From positions 1-53,150 of the forward strand of contig JAWXBW010000043.1 of assembly GCA_034440395.1 (NCBI GenBank): DNA of 53,150 nucleotides, written 5' to 3'. How positions within the stretch are numbered: position 1 is the stretch's first letter; every line of letters begins with the position of its first letter. Origin of the DNA: JAAUTS01 sp034440395. Its GTDB lineage: Bacteria > Verrucomicrobiota > Verrucomicrobiia > Methylacidiphilales > JAAUTS01. Positions 42,278 through 50,619 of this stretch are shown here, piece by piece. The notes under the pieces are model-generated. The model was not told the DNA's origin and did no database searches. It saw only the letters and a program-made list of their open reading frames with translations. Both the position numbers and the translations under genes were made by a program.

Positions 42278-43201
42278 ATGAACACGGCACTCATTTTTTC
42301 AGGTCAAGGAGCACAACACGTCGGGATGGGAAAGGATCTCGCTGACGCTGATTCCTCCGTCCATGACCTTTATCAAGAAGCCGACCAACTCTTACAAAAT
42401 AATTTTAGCCAGGTTTGTTTTGCAGGTCCTGAAGAAAAATTGACCGAAACCAGCTATTGTCAGCCCGCTCTTTTTGTTCATGGCCTTGCTCTTTTTAAAA
42501 TCTTACAGAAAGAAAAACCTGACTTCCGTTTTAGTTCTGCGGCGGGACTTTCTTTAGGTGAATTCACCGCGCACACGGCGGCAGGCACTTTTTCTTTTGC
42601 CCAAGGACTACAACTCGTGGCCGAACGTGGACGACTGATGCAGGAAGCTTGCTCTAGCTCCGCTGGTGGGATGTTGACCCTAATCGGAGCTACTACGGAG
42701 CAGGCCTGCGCTCTAGCCGAAAAGTCCGGCCTTCAGGTAGCTAATTTTAATTGCCCCGGTCAAATCGTATTGTCTGGCTCCAAAGTTCTTATCCCTGCCG
42801 CTATTGAAATCGGTAAAGAGTTAGGAATTAAACGCACCATTCCCCTCAACGTAGCAGGAGCCTACCACTCCGCTCTCATGAAACCCGCTCAGGATGCTCT
42901 AGCTCCCCTAATCATGGCGGCTGATCTAGCCATGCCACAAGTCCCCGTTTATAGTAACGTCACAGGTCAACCGAATGCTTCCACCTCCGAAATCCGCCAG
43001 AATCTTATCGCTCAAGTCACGGGCAGCGTGCGTTGGGAGCATTGCATTCAGCGCATGATCGCTGCAGGCACGACTCGCTTTCTCGAATTGGGGCCAGGTA
43101 AAATTCTGGCGGGAATGTGTAAACGTATTAATAAAGATATTCCTTGCCTAAGTGCTGGAAATCTAGAAGAACTAAAAGGATTACTTCATGAAATTAACTA
43201 A
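42278..43201 (+). CDS. fabD: Malonyl-CoA:ACP transacylase
   Basis: Loads malonyl groups onto acyl carrier protein at the start of type II fatty acid synthesis. From the ATG at 42278 the product is 307 residues and begins with ALIFSGQGAQHVGMG; seven codons upstream in the frame are leader. The nucleophile Ser92 sits in GLSLGEFTA, where E. coli has GHSLGE; Leu in place of this His occurs in other FabD proteins. His197 in GAYHSALM completes the dyad and EHCIQRMIAAG precedes the conserved ELGPGKILAGM end. The fabG start lies inside its last codons (14-base overlap), so the pair is translationally coupled. The candidate promoter TTGACT-17-TTTTCT (42238-42266) is weak and would leave almost no leader. 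Confidence 0.95.
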   Translation: MNTALIFSGQGAQHVGMGKDLADADSSVHDLYQEADQLLQNNFSQVCFAGPEEKLTETSYCQPALFVHGLALFKILQKEKPDFRFSSAAGLSLGEFTAHTAAGTFSFAQGLQLVAERGRLMQEACSSSAGGMLTLIGATTEQACALAEKSGLQVANFNCPGQIVLSGSKVLIPAAIEIGKELGIKRTIPLNVAGAYHSALMKPAQDALAPLIMAADLAMPQVPVYSNVTGQPNASTSEIRQNLIAQVTGSVRWEHCIQRMIAAGTTRFLELGPGKILAGMCKRINKDIPCLSAGNLEELKGLLHEIN

Positions 43202-43928
43202 TCAAGTTGCTATTGTTACAGGTGCCAGTCGCGGCATCGGCAAAGCTGTCGCCCTCGCCCTAGCTAAGGAAGGTTGCCACATTGCGGGAATCGGTCGCAG
43301 CTCTGAATCTGCTAATGCCGTGGCTGAAGAGATTCGCGCACTCGGCGTCAACTACACGGGCTACGGAGTCGATGTTTCCAAGTCCGACGCCGTGAATACA
43401 TGCGTAGATCAAGTTGCCCAAGAATTTGGTAAAATTGATATTTTAATCAATAATGCAGGCATTACGAAAGATACGCTTCTCATCCGTATGAGTGACGAAG
43501 ACTGGAATTCTGTGTTACAAACGAATCTAACGGGTGCCTTTAATTGGGCGCGCGCCACAGGTAAAGTGATGATGAAGGCTCGCCAAGGTCGCATGATTAA
43601 CATCGGCTCCGTCATTGGCCTCCACGGTAACGCAGGCCAAGCTAACTACGCTGCGGCTAAGGCCGGGCTCGTCGGTTTAACCAAATCTGTGGCGAAGGAG
43701 CTAGCCTCGCGCAACATCACCTGCAACGTAATCTGTCCTGGTTTTATCCAAACAGATATGACAGATGGCCTTCCTGAAGAATTAAAAAATAAGTTATTAG
43801 CCAACATTCCTCTGAAGCGGTTCGGCACGGGGGATGACATCGCCCAATTAGCCGTCTTTCTTAGTTCCAGTGCGGGTTCTTACATAACGGGACAGGCTTT
43901 AACCGTCGATGGCGGACTATTTATTTAA
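43188..43928 (+). CDS. fabG: 3-oxoacyl-[acyl-carrier-protein] reductase
   Basis: NADPH-dependent short-chain dehydrogenase for the first reduction in fatty acid elongation. It has 246 residues, the standard FabG length. Visible are the cofactor motif TGASRGIGKAVA, NNAGITKD, the catalytic Ser141, Tyr154 and Lys158 (IGSVIGLHGNAGQANYAAAKAG), and the FabG-specific CNVICPGFIQTDMT and end TGQALTVDGGLFI. The start overlaps fabD by 14 bases and has an AAGGA-like sequence 8 bases upstream, one of the few Shine-Dalgarno sites here. acpP follows after 100 bases. Confidence 0.96.
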   Translation: MKLTNQVAIVTGASRGIGKAVALALAKEGCHIAGIGRSSESANAVAEEIRALGVNYTGYGVDVSKSDAVNTCVDQVAQEFGKIDILINNAGITKDTLLIRMSDEDWNSVLQTNLTGAFNWARATGKVMMKARQGRMINIGSVIGLHGNAGQANYAAAKAGLVGLTKSVAKELASRNITCNVICPGFIQTDMTDGLPEELKNKLLANIPLKRFGTGDDIAQLAVFLSSSAGSYITGQALTVDGGLFI

Positions 43929-44028
43929 GGGTATTAAGGTTTTTTTGTAAAATTTTTGTTGCCAAAGGCCAAAGAGCGATCATAAATCCACAAGCTTACA
44001 TAAGAGATAACAATTACTAGGAATATTT

Positions 44029-44274
44029 ATGGCTGAAAAATCAATCGAAGATAAAGTTAAAGACATCATTGTAGAACAACTGAGCGTGAACGCTGAACAA
44101 GTCACCTTAGAAGCTAAGTTCATCGAAGACCTTGGAGCCGACTCCTTGGACGTCGTAGAACTCGTGATGGCTTTTGAAGAACAATTCGGTGTTGAAGTTC
44201 CTGACGAGGATGCTGAAAAGCTGATGAGCGTCGGTGACGTCATCAAGTACATCGAAGATAAGCAAGATAAATAA
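44029..44274 (+). CDS. acpP: Acyl carrier protein
   Basis: Carries growing acyl chains on a 4'-phosphopantetheine arm. The 81-residue acidic protein has the attachment Ser39 in the standard GADSLDVVELVM, then FEEQFGVEVPDEDAEKL and the usual fourth helix. An AGGA sequence precedes the ATG at proper spacing, so this highly expressed gene does use a Shine-Dalgarno site. It stands between fabG and fabF, as in the common fab cluster. A strong terminator follows, suggesting that acpP transcripts end here in part. Confidence 0.96.
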   Translation: MAEKSIEDKVKDIIVEQLSVNAEQVTLEAKFIEDLGADSLDVVELVMAFEEQFGVEVPDEDAEKLMSVGDVIKYIEDKQDK

Positions 44275-44292
44275 TCGTCCAGCCTCTTTTAC

Positions 44293-44335
44293 AAACAAGG
44301 GCAGTTCGTCCTCATGACGTGTGCCCTTGTTTTTT
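44293..44335 (+). terminator. Strong intrinsic terminator between acpP and fabF
   Basis: A perfect 11-base-pair stem, AAACAAGGGCA (44293-44303) with TGCCCTTGTTT (44322-44332), followed by a T-run to 44335. A second small stem CGTC/GACG lies in the loop. It is 18 bases after the acpP stop and 27 bases before fabF. Confidence 0.85.
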
Positions 44336-44361
44336 CTTGGAAGTTCTTCTAACCTCACCAC

Positions 44362-45606
44362 ATGAGTTATCGCAGAGTAGTCATCACGGGCATGGGAGTT
44401 CTTACTCCTTTAGGCAACGACTTATCCAGCACATGGGAAGCTTTAATTGCCGGCCAGAGCGGCATAGCTCCCGTTACCCATTTCGATACGACCGAATTTG
44501 AAACGAAGATCGGCGGCGAAGTCAAAAATTTCGAAGCAGCTCCTCATTTCAGAAATCCCAAAGACGCCCGCCGTTGTGATCGCTACACTCAGTATGCCGT
44601 AGCGGCGGCTAAGCAAGCGTGGCAAGACTCTGCCCTTGCTTCCACTGTCCTTGACCCAGAACGCTGCGGCGTATTGGTTGGAGCAGGCATAGGTGGCCTA
44701 AAAACTCTGGAAGATCAACACACCATTTTAAAGGAACGCGGACCCAAGCGCGTGTCCCCCTTCATGATTCCGATGATGATCAGCAACATCGCATCAGGTC
44801 TCATCGCCATCGAATACAATTTCCAAGGCCCTAACTTCGCCATCGTGACAGCCTGCGCCACCGCTTCCCACTCCATCGGAGAGGCTTTTAAACTCATCCG
44901 CCAAGATGAAGCTGACGTGATCATCGCAGGCGGCAGTGAAGCAGCCCTCTGTCCCCTAGGTCTTAGCGGCTTCAACGCCATGCGCGCCCTGAGCACACGT
45001 AATGACGCTCCAGAGCAAGCCTCCAGACCTTTTGACCGTGACCGTGACGGCTTTGTTCTTAGCGAAGGTGCTGGTATCATTATTTTAGAAGATTTAGAGC
45101 ATGCTCAAAAACGTGGTGCTAAGATTTATGCCGAAGTCGTCGGTTACGGTGCCACCTGCGACGCCTACCACATGACCTCTCCCTCGGAAAACGGCATTGG
45201 AGCCGCCCGCGCCATGAAACAAGCTCTGAAGGTGGCTTCACTCAATACGGACGACGTTGACTACATCAACGCCCACGGCACCTCGACCGAGCAAGGTGAC
45301 ATCTGTGAAACCGAAGCAATCAAAACTGTCTTCGGCGATCAAGCTAAGAACGTCTGGGTCAGCTCCACCAAGTCCATGATCGGCCACCTCCTCGGAGCCG
45401 CTGGCTCGGTAGAACTAGCCTTTTGCACCAAAGCCCTCGAAACAGGCATCGTCCCGCCTACCATCAATCTTGACCATCCGGACCCACGTTGCGATCTGGA
45501 CTACGTTCCTAAAACCGCTCGAAAAGGGGAAATCAACGTCGTCATGAATAATTCTTTTGGTTTTGGTGGACATAATGCTTGCATCGTGGCCCAGAAATTC
45601 GTTTAA
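44362..45606 (+). CDS. fabF: 3-oxoacyl-[acyl-carrier-protein] synthase II
   Basis: Condensing enzyme that elongates acyl-ACP with malonyl-ACP. The 414-residue product has the KAS I/II triad Cys165 (VTACATASHSIGEA), His305 (NAHGTSTEQGD) and His342 (KSMIGHLLGAAG). The N-terminal RRVVITGMGVLTPLG and the C-terminal NVVMNNSFGFGGHNA with its gatekeeper Phe are typical of FabF rather than FabB. It starts with ATG after a C/A-rich leader without a Shine-Dalgarno sequence. Since a terminator separates it from acpP, it may have read-through or its own weak promoter. rpmE follows after 12 bases. Confidence 0.96.
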   Translation: MSYRRVVITGMGVLTPLGNDLSSTWEALIAGQSGIAPVTHFDTTEFETKIGGEVKNFEAAPHFRNPKDARRCDRYTQYAVAAAKQAWQDSALASTVLDPERCGVLVGAGIGGLKTLEDQHTILKERGPKRVSPFMIPMMISNIASGLIAIEYNFQGPNFAIVTACATASHSIGEAFKLIRQDEADVIIAGGSEAALCPLGLSGFNAMRALSTRNDAPEQASRPFDRDRDGFVLSEGAGIIILEDLEHAQKRGAKIYAEVVGYGATCDAYHMTSPSENGIGAARAMKQALKVASLNTDDVDYINAHGTSTEQGDICETEAIKTVFGDQAKNVWVSSTKSMIGHLLGAAGSVELAFCTKALETGIVPPTINLDHPDPRCDLDYVPKTARKGEINVVMNNSFGFGGHNACIVAQKFV

Positions 45607-45618
45607 TTCTCGTCCCTT

Positions 45619-45900
45619 ATGAAAAAAGACATTCATCCTACACTGCACCCCGTCGTATTCGTGGATGCCGCTAGCGGAGTCCGCTACGTTACCCGTTCCA
45701 CTAAGACTTCTGACGAAAGCGAAAACATTGATGGCAAACCCCATCATGTGATCGCACTCGGCATCAGTGCTGCCTCTCACCCTTTCTTCACTGGCCAAAA
45801 AACCTTCGTCGATACCGCAGGTCGTGTTGATAAATTCAAGAAGCGTTTCGGCAGCGTTAAGATGTCTGAAACCACACGCCCCGTGCCTAAGAAAAAATAG
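45619..45900 (+). CDS. rpmE2: 50S ribosomal protein L31, type B (zinc-free)
   Basis: Large-subunit ribosomal protein. The 93 residues begin MKKDIHPTLHPVVFVDAASG and contain SHPFFTGQKTFVDTAGRVDKFKKRF, the L31 signature. It has none of the CxxC zinc-binding cysteines of type A L31, so it is the C-minus (type B) form that works under zinc limitation where both forms exist. The C-terminal tail is basic. Whether a type A copy exists elsewhere is unknown. It precedes prfA, a common neighbour of rpmE. A terminator lies between the two. Confidence 0.93.
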   Translation: MKKDIHPTLHPVVFVDAASGVRYVTRSTKTSDESENIDGKPHHVIALGISAASHPFFTGQKTFVDTAGRVDKFKKRFGSVKMSETTRPVPKKK

Positions 45901-45923
45901 CTTTTCATCTTCAAATTTTGACC

Positions 45924-45955
45924 ATGGCTGGAGTGCTCGTCATTCCAGCCATTTT
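45924..45955 (+). terminator. Intrinsic terminator between rpmE2 and prfA
   Basis: ATGGCTGGA (45924-45932) pairs perfectly with TCCAGCCAT (45944-45952), with an extra TG/CA pair in the 11-base loop, followed by TTTTCTTT. Only 44 bases remain before the prfA start. Confidence 0.7.
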
Positions 45956-45999
45956 CTTTGCCCTCAACTCGCTACTCTCACCCATCTACTTTCTTTTTC

Positions 46000-47085
46000 T
46001 TGAATCTAAGCACCCACATAGAACGTTTCCGTAAACGCTTCGCCGAGCTGGAAGACATCGTTGCTTCCCCTGATCTCTATTCCAATCCCGCCAAGGCTCA
46101 GACTCTCTTCAAGGAACATTCACAGCTAAAATCAGCCCTAGCCCAACACGCTCAACTTGAGCGCCTCGAACAGTCCCTGCTGGACAACCAAGAACTGGCC
46201 TCCTCCGCAGATCTAGAACTAGCCGCCATGGCCAAGGAAGAACTACCGCAACTGCAAGAACAAGCCACTCAGGCTCGTCGCAACATTCTCAGCTCAATCC
46301 TGCCTCCAGACGAGAACGAACAACGAAACGTCATCGTAGAAATCCGTGCAGGCACTGGCGGCGACGAGGCAGGAATATTTGCCGCTGACCTATTCCGCAT
46401 GTATGCCCGCTACGCAGAGCGCAATGGTTTAAAAATCGATGTTATGGACACGAACCCTTCAACAATGGGTGGCTACAAGGAAATCGTCTTCAACGCCACA
46501 GGGGAAGACGTTTATAAAAAACTGCAATTCGAGAGTGGCGTCCACCGTGTCCAACGTGTCCCTGCCACTGAAAGCCAAGGTCGTATTCACACCTCCACCG
46601 CTACTGTGGCCGTCCTTCCCGAGGCTAAGGAAGTGGACATCGTGATCAAAGCTGATGAGCTCCGGGTAGAAGTTTGCCGCGCCGGTGGGCCAGGTGGGCA
46701 AGGTGTCAACACCACCGACAGTGCCGTGCAAATCCTGCACATTCCAAGCGGGTTGATCGTGCGCTGTCAAGATGGCCGCTCCCAAATAAAAAATCGTGAA
46801 AAAGCCATGAGCGTCTTACGCACCCGCTTACTCGAACGCAAGCAGCAGGAAGAAGCAGACAAATACGCCGCCCATCGCAAGAAACAGATAGGCAGTGGTG
46901 ATCGGAATGAAAAAATCCGCACCTACAACTACCCGCAGAATCGCATCACCGATCACCGTATTAATTTCACCCTTTATAATCTAAGCGTTTTTATGGACGG
47001 TGATATTCAAGAACTCCTCACCGAATTGCAAATGGAAGATGTTAAGGAACGCCTTAAAGAAATGGAAGGCACTGCTTCCTATTGA
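46000..47085 (+). CDS. prfA: Peptide chain release factor 1
   Basis: Releases finished proteins at UAG and UAA stop codons. The tripeptide discriminator is Pro188-Ala189-Thr190 (RVPATESQGR), which identifies RF1 rather than RF2, and the catalytic GGQ is at 232-234 in GGPGGQGVNTTDSAVQ. I place the start at the TTG at 46000 (NLSTHIERFRKRFAELE), giving 361 residues like other RF1 proteins. The upstream TTG at 45958 would add 14 residues rich in Ser/Phe and would start inside the terminator region. Neither has a Shine-Dalgarno sequence. The Gln of GGQ is the substrate of the PrmC enzyme encoded 1.6 kb downstream. Confidence 0.94.
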   Translation: MNLSTHIERFRKRFAELEDIVASPDLYSNPAKAQTLFKEHSQLKSALAQHAQLERLEQSLLDNQELASSADLELAAMAKEELPQLQEQATQARRNILSSILPPDENEQRNVIVEIRAGTGGDEAGIFAADLFRMYARYAERNGLKIDVMDTNPSTMGGYKEIVFNATGEDVYKKLQFESGVHRVQRVPATESQGRIHTSTATVAVLPEAKEVDIVIKADELRVEVCRAGGPGGQGVNTTDSAVQILHIPSGLIVRCQDGRSQIKNREKAMSVLRTRLLERKQQEEADKYAAHRKKQIGSGDRNEKIRTYNYPQNRITDHRINFTLYNLSVFMDGDIQELLTELQMEDVKERLKEMEGTASY

Positions 47086-47159
47086 ACTCGTAGGCGCTTC
47101 TTTTAGTTATCCTGACTTGGAAAATTATAAATCGCCTTAGCCTCGCTCCATGGCTACAA

Positions 47160-47669
47160 ATGTATCCAACAACAACTGTGAACCCAGCCACTCAACCAGC
47201 CATTTACGTGCTTCCAGACCTTCTGCTCCTTCGAGAAGAAGCAGCCAAGGCTCGTCGCAAAGTGGTGCTTACCAATGGTTGCTTCGACCTCCTTCACCGC
47301 GGTCACGTAGAATATCTCCAACGCTCCGCCGCCTTGGGAGATCTCCTCTTTGTTGCTATCAATAGTGATGACTCCGTCCGAGAACTCAAAGGCCCCACTC
47401 GCCCGCTTAATTCTGAGCAAGACCGCGCCTACCTCGTAGCTAGCCTAGCTTGTGTTACCGCCGTTTTTATTTTCAAAGGCCCACGCCTAGCCGAAGAAAT
47501 TAAACAACTAGGCCCTGACATCTATACAAAAGCGGGCGACTACACGATCCAGACCCTTGAAACCTCCGAACGGGAAGCCCTACTAGCCGCCCGCGTGAAT
47601 ATTCAATTTCTTCCATTCATCACAGGCCACTCAACCACGAACACCCTCACTAAATTAGGTCTTACCTAA
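47160..47669 (+). CDS. rfaE2: D-glycero-beta-D-manno-heptose 1-phosphate adenylyltransferase
   Basis: Forms ADP-D-glycero-D-manno-heptose for the LPS inner core. The 169-residue product corresponds to the C-terminal half of bifunctional HldE as a separate protein. The nucleotidyltransferase motif is TNGCFDLLHRGHVEYL with His46-x-x-His49, followed by AINSDDSVRELKGPTRPLN and the late KAGDYTIQTL. The first 20 residues are poorly conserved, so a start a little downstream is possible. The matching heptose kinase gene is not in the window. rfaD follows after 21 bases, giving two consecutive steps of ADP-heptose synthesis. Confidence 0.92.
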   Translation: MYPTTTVNPATQPAIYVLPDLLLLREEAAKARRKVVLTNGCFDLLHRGHVEYLQRSAALGDLLFVAINSDDSVRELKGPTRPLNSEQDRAYLVASLACVTAVFIFKGPRLAEEIKQLGPDIYTKAGDYTIQTLETSEREALLAARVNIQFLPFITGHSTTNTLTKLGLT

Positions 47670-47690
47670 CTTTTCACAATTAACCATTTT

Positions 47691-48683
47691 ATGAAATCAA
47701 CCCTAGAAGGTAAAATTCTCGTAACAGGTGGCGCAGGCCTGATCGGCAGTGCCGTGGTCTGGGCTCTTAACCAGCGCGGGATTGATAACATCCTTATTTC
47801 TGACTTTCTTGGCTCCGACGAAAAGTGGAAAAATCTCGTCCCACTTCGCTACCGAGATTACGTCGAAGCTGATCAACTCTTGACCCAACTCAGCTCCCCC
47901 CGCCTCAATGATGTGACCTGCATCTTTCACCTCGGAGCTTGCTCTGCCACGACAGAAAAAAACGTAAGCTATTTGATGCAAAATAATTATGACTACACCC
48001 GTCGCCTAGCCGAATGGTCACTAGAAAAGGAACGCCGCTTTGTCTATGCCTCCTCTGCCGCAACGTATGGAGATGGGTCAGCGGGTATGGTTGATGGACA
48101 TGATCTCCTCCAAAATTTTCGCCCCCTCAACGCTTATGGCTACTCGAAGCATCTCTTCGATTTACATGCACGGAAAGAAGGTTGGCTCTCACAGCTCGTC
48201 GGCTTAAAATACTTTAATATCTTCGGCCCTAACGAGGATCATAAAGGGGATATGCGCAGCGTGGTTCATAAAGCCTACTCCCAGATTCGAGACGAAAAAA
48301 AAGTTAAACTCTTTAAAAGTTATCATCCAGATTTTCGTGATGGTGAACAACAACGGGATTTTCTCTACGTAAAAGAAGCCGTGGCGATGACCCTACATCT
48401 AGCAGAAACTTCGAGCGCGGCAGGCCTTTATAATATCGGATCAGGAAAGCCTTCCACGTGGATCGATCTAGTCACTCCCATGTTTAAAGCTCTCGATCTA
48501 CCGCCCAAGATTGATTTTATTGAAATGCCCGAAGTGCTACGTGGAAAATATCAATATCACACCTGTGCTGACATCTCACGCTTGCGTGACACAGGCTGGA
48601 AACTAGCTAGTCCTAACTTAGCTGACTCGGTTACAGATTACGTGGCGAACTACCTCGTGCCGCATCGTCATTTAGGTGAATAA
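47691..48683 (+). CDS. rfaD: ADP-L-glycero-D-manno-heptose-6-epimerase
   Basis: NADP-dependent epimerase producing ADP-L-glycero-D-manno-heptose for LPS. The 330 residues are an extended short-chain dehydrogenase: VTGGAGLIGSAVVWALN, HLGACSATTEKNVSYLMQNNY (HldD-specific), catalytic Ser/Tyr/Lys in YASSAATYG and YGYSKHLFD, and FNIFGPNEDHKGDMRSVV. Its presence implies a Gram-negative outer membrane with heptose-containing LPS. It follows rfaE2 and precedes prmC by 18 bases. Confidence 0.95.
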   Translation: MKSTLEGKILVTGGAGLIGSAVVWALNQRGIDNILISDFLGSDEKWKNLVPLRYRDYVEADQLLTQLSSPRLNDVTCIFHLGACSATTEKNVSYLMQNNYDYTRRLAEWSLEKERRFVYASSAATYGDGSAGMVDGHDLLQNFRPLNAYGYSKHLFDLHARKEGWLSQLVGLKYFNIFGPNEDHKGDMRSVVHKAYSQIRDEKKVKLFKSYHPDFRDGEQQRDFLYVKEAVAMTLHLAETSSAAGLYNIGSGKPSTWIDLVTPMFKALDLPPKIDFIEMPEVLRGKYQYHTCADISRLRDTGWKLASPNLADSVTDYVANYLVPHRHLGE

Positions 48684-48701
48684 TCTCAACGCCCACCCCA
48701 C

Positions 48702-49538
48702 GTGACACTTCTCGAACTCATTAACCGAACCAGTGACTATTTTCAAAAACGTGGACTTGAATCACCTAAGCTCCAGATTGAACTTCTCCTAGCTCATGTG
48801 CTCAAGATTTCCCGTATGCAGCTCTATCTGCAATTCGAGCGTGTGCTTCTGGATTCTGAAACCGAAGCCCTACGTCCCCTCGTAAAGCGCCGTGCTGAGC
48901 GCGAGCCCCTGCAATACATCACCGGACTAACATCCTTCGACGCTCTTTCTCTCGAATGCTCCCCCGCTGCCCTCATACCTAGGCCCGAGACGGAATTACT
49001 CATCGACCTTATTAAAAAAGATTTGCAAGGAAAGCCCACCGCCACCTTAGCTGATGTAGGCACAGGCACGGGAGCTATTGCACTATCTCTGGCTAAACAC
49101 TTTCCTGAGTGGCGGGTTCTAGCTATTGATATTAGCCCTCCAGCCTTAGAACTTTTCGAGCGGAACCGAATCAGACACTCGGATATCAGTAACGTCACCG
49201 CTATCACGTCCAATCTTCTTTCTTCCGTTAACGAACCCATTCACGTTGTGGTGGCAAATCTGCCTTATCTCACAACAGAAGAAATGCAGAACTTACAAGC
49301 GGAAGTGCGTTTTGAACCTTCTACAGCCTTAGACGGAGGCAGAGATGGCTTAGACTTAATCCGCCAGCTCATTCAAAATTTACCTACCACAGTAGAGCGG
49401 ATTTATTTGGAACTCGGCATCGCCCAAGCCGAAGCGGTCAGTCAACTTCTCCATGAAGCAGGATTTACTCAAGTCACCGTCCAGCAAGATTTTCTCGAGC
49501 GTGATCGTTTTGTTTTTGCGAGTAAAGTAGCTGGTTGA
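48702..49538 (+). CDS. prmC: Peptide chain release factor N5-glutamine methyltransferase
   Basis: Methylates the Gln of the GGQ motif in release factors with S-adenosylmethionine. The frame starts with GTG (no Shine-Dalgarno sequence, C/A-rich leader) and gives 278 residues. N-terminal helical domain: LLELINRTSDYFQKRGLESPKLQIELLLAHVL. The junction LIPRPETELL and the SAM motif ADVGTGTGAIALSLA are canonical. The catalytic motif is Asn186-Leu-Pro-Tyr189, whereas nearly all PrmC proteins have NPPY; the Asn, Pro and Tyr contacts remain. The end FLERDRFVFA matches PrmC. It converges on lacI with a single base between the stop codons. Confidence 0.9.
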   Translation: MTLLELINRTSDYFQKRGLESPKLQIELLLAHVLKISRMQLYLQFERVLLDSETEALRPLVKRRAEREPLQYITGLTSFDALSLECSPAALIPRPETELLIDLIKKDLQGKPTATLADVGTGTGAIALSLAKHFPEWRVLAIDISPPALELFERNRIRHSDISNVTAITSNLLSSVNEPIHVVVANLPYLTTEEMQNLQAEVRFEPSTALDGGRDGLDLIRQLIQNLPTTVERIYLELGIAQAEAVSQLLHEAGFTQVTVQQDFLERDRFVFASKVAG

Positions 49539-49539
49539 T

Positions 49540-50577
49540 CTAACTGGGTGCGTTTATTTTTTCCACAGCGGCAGAGCTCTCCCTCACGATAAGTTCCACG
49601 GGTAGTATTTTTGTGCGCAATTTCTCCTCGCCCTTTTTACTTTGGAACCAAAGATTAAATGCCGCCCGCCCTAAATCCACCTGCGGTTGTCGCACCGTCG
49701 TCAGTGGTACGAACGCATGAGCTGCCATGACTCCATCACCATAACCCACCACTGAAACATCTTGCGGAACCTTATATCCATGTTGTTTTAAAATATGAAT
49801 GGCTCCCATCGCCACCGCATCATTTACGCAAACAATGCCCGTAAACGGAACCTTCTCCGCTAAGGCTCGCACCATGGCCTGCTTACCACCGTCAATATCT
49901 ACCCCCGCTAAAAAAAATGCCTCAGTGCGTAAAGGAAGTCTCGCCGCTTTCAAGGCACGATTATGTCCCGTCATGTGATCGGAAGAGGCACTCGCAGTCG
50001 GCGGACCACTAAAATATAGTAGCTCCTTATGTCCGGCTTCTATAAGATGACGCGTTACCATTTCTGAACCTTTGAGGGCGTCATCTATGACCCAGCCGAC
50101 ATTTTCATACTGAGCAGCGTCCGCTGGGTAGTGGTGGAGGAAAATAAGAGGCAGTTTATGTTGTGCAGCCAAGTCAAGCAAAGGAGAGCGATGTTGCAGC
50201 CTAACAAGGGGAAGGACGAAAAGAGCTTCTACTTGGCGTTCTAACATTTTAACAACACTGTCCATTTCTAAGGCAGGATTATGATGGGAGCTGCTTACTA
50301 AAACATGATAACCTCTAGCTGCGGCTTCTTGCTCAATTCCGCTCAGAATATTGGAAGCATAGGAATCATTTATAGTAGGGAAGAGAACGCCTAATAATTG
50401 AGAAGAGCCTCCGCGTAAGCTGCGCGCTAAATGATTGGGAACATAGCCTAATCTTTTAGCCTCTTTCCGCACCCGCTCTTTCGTGGCGGCTCCTATATCG
50501 GGCGCATCACGTAAGGCTTTAGAGACAGCCATAACCGAAAGGTTCAGGCTCTGGGCAATGTGTTTAAGGGTGGCCAT
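49540..50577 (-). CDS. LacI family transcriptional regulator
   Basis: Sugar- or ligand-responsive DNA-binding repressor. The 345 residues start with the helix-turn-helix and hinge (ATLKHIAQSLNLSVMAVSKALRD, then LGYVPNHLARSLRGG). The periplasmic-binding-protein-like domain follows (LLGVLFPTINDSYASNILSGIEQEAAARGYHVLVSSS to the C-terminal VVGYGDGVMAAHAFVPLTTV). The hinge ends in LARSLRGGSSQLLG. It is the last gene of a minus-strand group after PTS IIA and nadK; the gap to the IIA gene is 42 bases. The regulated genes are not evident; the IIA next door is one candidate. Confidence 0.92.
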   Translation of the reverse strand: MATLKHIAQSLNLSVMAVSKALRDAPDIGAATKERVRKEAKRLGYVPNHLARSLRGGSSQLLGVLFPTINDSYASNILSGIEQEAAARGYHVLVSSSHHNPALEMDSVVKMLERQVEALFVLPLVRLQHRSPLLDLAAQHKLPLIFLHHYPADAAQYENVGWVIDDALKGSEMVTRHLIEAGHKELLYFSGPPTASASSDHMTGHNRALKAARLPLRTEAFFLAGVDIDGGKQAMVRALAEKVPFTGIVCVNDAVAMGAIHILKQHGYKVPQDVSVVGYGDGVMAAHAFVPLTTVRQPQVDLGRAAFNLWFQSKKGEEKLRTKILPVELIVRESSAAVEKINAPS

Positions 50578-50619
50578 GAATGATCAATAAAATAAAAGGG
50601 ATAGCTCCGCCGCCGTTCC

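Noticed and set aside
42551..42553. FabD nucleophile motif GLSLGE suggesting an inactive enzyme
   Set aside because: Ser92 and His197 are present and Leu in place of His before the Ser is found in other functional-looking FabD proteins.
47150..47365. An overlapping 71-codon frame at the start of rfaE2
   Set aside because: It has Ser/Arg-rich, non-conserved sequence, while the frame starting 10 bases later encodes the full adenylyltransferase.
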